Source: Duganella fentianensis
Lineage (GTDB): Bacteria; Pseudomonadota; Gammaproteobacteria; Burkholderiales; Burkholderiaceae_D
Length of the DNA stretch: 64,000 bases
Direction: 5' to 3'
Assembly: GCF_009857835.1 (NCBI RefSeq)
Contig: NZ_WWCL01000002.1
Coordinates: forward strand, 558,001-622,000
Made by a program: the position numbers and the translations under genes. Of this stretch, positions 60,353-64,000 are shown piece after piece; position 1 is the stretch's first letter, and every line of letters begins with the position of its first letter. The notes under the pieces were generated by a model. That model was not told the origin of the DNA. It was given only the letters and a program-made list of their open reading frames with translations, and searched no databases.

Positions 60353-61051
60353 ATGAATAAAGTATATCCGGACGCCGCCTCCGCTCTGGCTGGTGTGGTA
60401 CAGGACAACCAGACCATCGCCGTGGGCGGGTTTGGTCTGTGCGGTATTCCTGAAGCGCTGATCGCTGCCTTGCGCGACTCCGGCGTAAAAGGCCTGACGG
60501 CGATTTCCAACAACGCCGGCGTGGACGGTTTCGGTCTGGGCCAGCTGCTGGAAACCCGCCAGATCAAGAAGATGATTGCTTCCTACGTGGGCGAAAACAA
60601 GGAATTTGCACGCCAGTATCTGGCCGGCGAACTGGAACTGGAATTCACCCCGCAAGGCACGCTGGCCGAGAAGCTGCGCGCTGGCGGCGCCGGCATTCCG
60701 GCCTTCTTCACCAAGACGGGCGTGGGCACCATCGTGGCCGAAGGTAAGGAAATCCGCGAATTTGATGGCGAACAATATGTGATGGAACGTTCGCTGGTGG
60801 CCGATGTGTCGCTGGTGAAAGCGTGGAAGGCCGACAAGGCGGGCAATCTGGTGTTCCGCAAAACGGCGCGCAACTTCAACCCGAATGCCGCCATGGCCGG
60901 CAAGATCACCATCGTCGAAGTCGAACAGCTGGTGGAAGTGGGCGAGATCGATCCCGATGCCGTGCATCTGCCTAGCATCTTCGTGCACCGCATCGTCGTC
61001 AACGCGACGCCGGAAAAACGTATCGAGCAGCGCACCGTGCGCGCCAACTAA
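60353..61051 (+). CDS. scoA: Succinyl-CoA:3-oxoacid CoA-transferase subunit A
   Basis: A 232-residue CoA-transferase alpha subunit. The motif [16 protein letters not shown] (residues ~22-37) is the family's glycine-rich signature; the oxyanion site region is [16 protein letters not shown], followed by [11 protein letters not shown]. With ScoB it moves CoA from succinyl-CoA to acetoacetate, the first step of ketone-body and PHB-derived acetoacetate use. AAGGGAGA is the ribosome site. ScoB follows after 17 nt. Confidence 0.95.
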   Translation: MNKVYPDAASALAGVVQDNQTIAVGGFGLCGIPEALIAALRDSGVKGLTAISNNAGVDGFGLGQLLETRQIKKMIASYVGENKEFARQYLAGELELEFTPQGTLAEKLRAGGAGIPAFFTKTGVGTIVAEGKEIREFDGEQYVMERSLVADVSLVKAWKADKAGNLVFRKTARNFNPNAAMAGKITIVEVEQLVEVGEIDPDAVHLPSIFVHRIVVNATPEKRIEQRTVRAN

Positions 61052-61068
61052 GAATAACGGAGATAACT

Positions 61069-61719
61069 ATGGCTTGGACTCGTGATGAAATGGCCGCGCG
61101 TGCGGCGAAGGAACTGCAGGACGGTTTCTATGTGAACCTGGGCATCGGCCTGCCTACGCTGGTGGCCAACTATGTGCCGGCCGGGATGGAAGTATTCCTG
61201 CAGTCGGAAAACGGCCTGCTCGGTATCGGCCCGTTCCCGACTGATGATGCGGTCGATGCGGACCTGATCAACGCCGGCAAGCAGACCGTGACGGCGCTGC
61301 CCGGCGCGGCCTATTTCAGCTCGGCCGATTCCTTCGGCATGATCCGCGGCGGCAAGATCAATCTGGCCATTCTGGGCGCCATGCAGGTGTCGGAAAAAGG
61401 CGATCTGGCCAACTGGATGATTCCGGGCAAAATGGTCAAAGGCATGGGCGGCGCCATGGATCTGGTGGCTGGCGTAAAACGCGTGGTGGTGCTGATGGAG
61501 CACGTGGCCACGGCCAAGGATGGTTCCACTTCGCACAAGCTGCTCAAGCAGTGCGATCTGCCGCTGACGGGCGTAGGCGTGGTCGATCTGATCGTGACGG
61601 ATCTGGGCGTGATGGAAGTGACGCCGGCCGGCCTGAAAGTGATCGAACTGGCACCGGGCGTGAACAAGGAACAGATACAGGCTGCCACGGGCGTGCCGCT
61701 CGACCTGTCGGCCGTGTAA
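61069..61719 (+). CDS. scoB: Succinyl-CoA:3-oxoacid CoA-transferase subunit B
   Basis: A 216-residue CoA-transferase beta subunit. [14 protein letters not shown] is the substrate loop and the catalytic Glu lies in [14 protein letters not shown], the conserved S-E-N-G box. [16 protein letters not shown] and [12 protein letters not shown] follow. GGAGA 7 nt before the ATG is clear. Together with ScoA it forms the hetero-oligomeric enzyme. It ends just before a strong terminator. Confidence 0.95.
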   Translation: MAWTRDEMAARAAKELQDGFYVNLGIGLPTLVANYVPAGMEVFLQSENGLLGIGPFPTDDAVDADLINAGKQTVTALPGAAYFSSADSFGMIRGGKINLAILGAMQVSEKGDLANWMIPGKMVKGMGGAMDLVAGVKRVVVLMEHVATAKDGSTSHKLLKQCDLPLTGVGVVDLIVTDLGVMEVTPAGLKVIELAPGVNKEQIQAATGVPLDLSAV

Positions 61720-61740
61720 ACGCTGATCGCAGATACAGAA

Positions 61741-61767
61741 AGAGCACGCCGCGGCGTGCTCTTTTTT
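61741..61767. terminator. Intrinsic terminator between scoB and dctA
   Basis: AGAGCACGCC (61741-61750) and GGCGTGCTCT (61753-61762) form a 10-bp stem with a tight loop, followed by a T-run to 61767. It terminates scoAB and, on the opposite strand with a shorter T-tail, could also act on dctA. Confidence 0.9.
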
Positions 61768-61783
61768 ATTGTGCCAGCTGCGC

Positions 61784-63085
61784 TTAGTGGGCGCGGTGCA
61801 GCGGCATCAGATCAGGATCGGTCACGGTCGAGCCGGGATGGTTCAGCTCTTTGTGCAGGGTGTCGTGATCGAGTTCGTGTTCCCAGTTCGAGACGACCAC
61901 CGTGGCCACACCGTTGCCGATGAAGTTGGTCAGGGCGCGGCATTCGCTCATGAAGCGGTCGATGCCGAGGATCAGGGCCATGCCGGCCACAGGGATGGTC
62001 GGTACCACGGCCAGCGTCGCTGCCAGCGTGATGAAGCCGGCGCCGGTGATGCCGGAAGCACCTTTCGAGGTCAGCATGGCGACGCCGAGGATGGTCAGTT
62101 CCTGCGTCAGCGTCAGGTCGGTGTTGGTGGCCTGTGCCACGAACAGAGCGGCCATGGTCATGTAGATGTTGGTGCCGTCCAGATTGAAGGAGTAACCGGT
62201 AGGGACTACCAGACCGACCACCGATTTGGAGCAGCCCAGACGTTCCAGCTTGGTGATCAGCGAAGGCAACGCGCTTTCCGAGGAGCTGGTGCCCAGCACG
62301 ATCAGCAGTTCTTCGCGGATGTAGCGCAGGAATTTGAAGATCGAGAAGCCGGTGAAGTGGGCGATGGCGCCCAGTACGATGAAGACGAACAGGCCGCAGG
62401 TCAGGTAGAAGCAGCCCATCAGCGCGGCCAGCGGTTTCAGCGAAGCGATGCCGTATTTGCCGATGGTGAAAGCCATGGCGCCGAAAGCACCGATAGGAGC
62501 AGCTTTCATCACCATGCCAACCATGCCGAAGATGGCCGAAGCCAGCTCGTCGATCAGCTTGGCTACCGGCTTGCCGCGCTCACCCAGCAGCGACAGCGAG
62601 AAGCCGAACAGGATGGCGATCAGCAGCACTTGCAGGATATCGCCTTTGGCGAAAGCATCGACGATGGTGTTCGGGATGATGTTCATCACGAAATCGATGG
62701 TCGATTGCTGCTTGGCTTTTTCCGTGAACTGGGCGATCGATTTGGTGTCGAGCGTGGCCGGATCGGCGTTGAAGCCGGCGCCCGGACGCATCAGATTGGC
62801 CACGAACAGGCCGATGACGAGGGCGAAGGTGGAGACGACTTCGAAGTAGAGCAGGGCTTTGCCGCCCACGCGGCCGATTTTCTTCACATCCTGCATGCCG
62901 GCGATGCCGGACACCACCGTGCAGAAGATCACGGGTGCGATGACCATCTTGATGAGCTTGATGAAACCATCGCCCAGCGGTTTCATGGCCACGGCATCAG
63001 TGGGGTAGTACATGCCGAGCAGCACACCGCACGCAATCGCGAACAGCACCTGCACGTACAGGATTTTATAGAAAGGTTTTTTCAC
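61784..63085 (-). CDS. dctA: C4-dicarboxylate:cation symporter
   Basis: A 433-residue DAACS-family membrane protein. It aligns with E. coli DctA from the start: [40 protein letters not shown] (read in pieces), the serine-rich [13 protein letters not shown], the TxxFNLDGT-like [13 protein letters not shown] and [11 protein letters not shown]. It takes up succinate, fumarate and malate (or orotate). The GTG at 63085 is preferred: GGAG 7 nt upstream and homology fit, while the GTG at 63097 lacks a ribosome site. Substrate supply for the TCA cycle complements ScoAB. Confidence 0.94.
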   Translation of the reverse strand: MKKPFYKILYVQVLFAIACGVLLGMYYPTDAVAMKPLGDGFIKLIKMVIAPVIFCTVVSGIAGMQDVKKIGRVGGKALLYFEVVSTFALVIGLFVANLMRPGAGFNADPATLDTKSIAQFTEKAKQQSTIDFVMNIIPNTIVDAFAKGDILQVLLIAILFGFSLSLLGERGKPVAKLIDELASAIFGMVGMVMKAAPIGAFGAMAFTIGKYGIASLKPLAALMGCFYLTCGLFVFIVLGAIAHFTGFSIFKFLRYIREELLIVLGTSSSESALPSLITKLERLGCSKSVVGLVVPTGYSFNLDGTNIYMTMAALFVAQATNTDLTLTQELTILGVAMLTSKGASGITGAGFITLAATLAVVPTIPVAGMALILGIDRFMSECRALTNFIGNGVATVVVSNWEHELDHDTLHKELNHPGSTVTDPDLMPLHRAH

Positions 63086-63232
63086 GGGTGTCTCCACGCT
63101 TCAAGGTCAAGCGTTTATCATCCGTGAAAATAACTGTCATCACTATTGTGGAAATCCTCGTGGGGATTGGTGATAACACGTATTGCCAGCAGCGCCACCC
63201 CTGCGCGCAAGGGCGGCTTACCGGATCCGGCT

Positions 63233-64000
63233 TTACTGGGCCACCCAGCCGCCATCCATATTCCACGCTACACCGCGTACCTGACGGGCTGCTTCGCTGC
63301 ACAGGAATACGGCCATGGCGCCCAGTTCTTCCGGCGTGACGAATTCGTGCGAGGGCTGTTTGTCGGCCAGCAGGGCTTTTTTGGCCTCCTCATTGCTGAT
63401 GCCATCCTTGGCGGCACGGTCGTCCACCTGTTTCTGCACCAGTGGCGTCAGCACGAAGCCGGGGCAGATGGCGTTGGCCGTGATGCCCGTGCTGGCCGTT
63501 TCCAGCGCCGTGGTCTTGGTCAGGCCGATCAGGCCGTGCTTGGCGGCCACGTAAGCCGATTTGCCGGCCGACGCCACCAGACCATGGACCGATGCCAGAT
63601 TGATGATGCGGCCCCAGTTGTTGGCACGCATGCGCGGCAGCACCAGACGGGTAGTGTGGAAGGCCGAAGTCAGGTTGATGGCGATGATGGCATCCCATTT
63701 TTCAACGGGGAATTCATCGATATTGGCCACATACTGGATGCCGGCATTGTTGACCAGGATATCGACGCCGCCGAATTTCTCGCCGGCGTAGGCGATCATG
63801 GCTTCGATCTGGTCGGGCTTGGACATATCGGCATGGTGGTAGTCCACTTTGATACCGAATTCGCTGGCCAGATCTTTCTGCAGCTGGGCGATTTCGCCTG
63901 CATCGCCGAAACCGTTCAGCAGTACGTTGGCGCCTTCCGCTGCCAGCGTGCGTGCGATGCCGAGCCCGATGCCGGAAGTCGATCCCGTCACCAGTGCCGT
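63233..64000 (-). CDS. bdhA: 3-Hydroxybutyrate dehydrogenase, 5' end beyond window
   Basis: The gene is cut by the right window edge; the visible part is 255 codons, missing only a few N-terminal residues. It is an SDR enzyme with TGSTSGIGLGIARTLAAEGAN at the Rossmann end, ILVNNAGIQYV, Ser in INLASVHGLVA and Tyr-x3-Lys in AYVAAKHG. GFVLTPLVQKQVDDRA and the late SHEFVTPEELGA are typical of bacterial BdhA. It oxidises (R)-3-hydroxybutyrate to acetoacetate with NAD+, feeding ScoAB. It lies upstream of dctA on the same strand, 147 nt apart. Confidence 0.93.
   Translation of the reverse strand, partial: TALVTGSTSGIGLGIARTLAAEGANVLLNGFGDAGEIAQLQKDLASEFGIKVDYHHADMSKPDQIEAMIAYAGEKFGGVDILVNNAGIQYVANIDEFPVEKWDAIIAINLTSAFHTTRLVLPRMRANNWGRIINLASVHGLVASAGKSAYVAAKHGLIGLTKTTALETASTGITANAICPGFVLTPLVQKQVDDRAAKDGISNEEAKKALLADKQPSHEFVTPEELGAMAVFLCSEAARQVRGVAWNMDGGWVAQ

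Noticed and set aside
1..64000. Insertion sequences, prophage, CRISPR or rRNA
   Set aside because: No transposase, integrase, phage structural gene, spaced repeat array or rRNA motif was found on reading both strands.

Overview
The window is chromosomal DNA of a high-GC Gram-negative bacterium. The gene families, the ketone-body/PHA genes (phasin, scoAB, bdhA), NsrR, RecBCD, CheV and many c-di-GMP and two-component proteins point to a Betaproteobacterium of the order Burkholderiales, most likely Oxalobacteraceae (Massilia/Duganella/Janthinobacterium group). That placement is inference from protein character, not a database match. I see no insertion sequence, prophage, CRISPR array or rRNA. 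Almost everything looks like core or soft-core chromosome.

Layout. 1-8 kb: start of a Na+/H+ antiporter, tRNA-Gly(GCC), cheV, fghA, a Kef-type antiporter directly followed by ybdK, two solute-binding proteins flanking a mini flagellar-rod-like protein, and a phasin. 8-18 kb: a compact ten-gene minus-strand operon, dctP-dctQ-dctM-mdcA-mdcC-mdcD-mdcE-mdcG-mdcB-mdcH (TRAP uptake plus biotin-independent malonate decarboxylase), divergent from a GntR/FCD regulator with probable shared operators. 18-24 kb: nsrR, a Bcr/CflA efflux pump, an mgtC-GNAT-DUF418 chain, yceI and a split chrA pair. 24-29 kb: a 70-aa unknown protein, a stand-alone response regulator flanked by two copies of an ~80-bp repeat rich in DnaA-box-like 9-mers, an HD phosphohydrolase, and a 7TM-DISM hybrid kinase. 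29-38 kb: LysE exporter, a YceI lipoprotein, an M1 aminopeptidase, GST and a CHASE hybrid kinase. 38-47 kb: recC-recB-recD, then pbpG. 48-57 kb: orphan sulfate-binding protein, GNAT, YafJ-type amidotransferase, degenerate EAL protein, YcbK-like peptidase, an amino-acid ABC binding protein and permease without an ATPase, and a PAS-GGDEF-EAL protein. 57-64 kb: ETF-ubiquinone oxidoreductase, SDR, PAS-LuxR regulator, scoAB, dctA and the truncated bdhA.

How the genes work together. Malonate is probably imported by the TRAP system, loaded on MdcC, decarboxylated by MdcDE and released as acetate and CO2, with MdcB/MdcG/MdcH making and priming the prosthetic group. BdhA, ScoAB and DctA form a 3-hydroxybutyrate/acetoacetate and C4-dicarboxylate module that fits a PHB-storing organism with a phasin. 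EtfD links acyl-CoA oxidation to the quinone pool. FghA, the Kef-type antiporter, YbdK and GST form a loose glutathione/thiol theme.

The most unusual non-coding signal is at 24.26-25.45 kb: a 72% A+T tract and two diverged direct repeats carrying several 9-mers that fit the DnaA-box consensus, surrounding a response regulator with no output domain. It resembles an origin or DnaA-titration locus, although none of the usual oriC neighbour genes is present. A second unexplained signal is a plus-strand terminator in a 424-nt gap at 30.8-31.2 kb that has no plus-strand gene in front of it, suggesting a small RNA.
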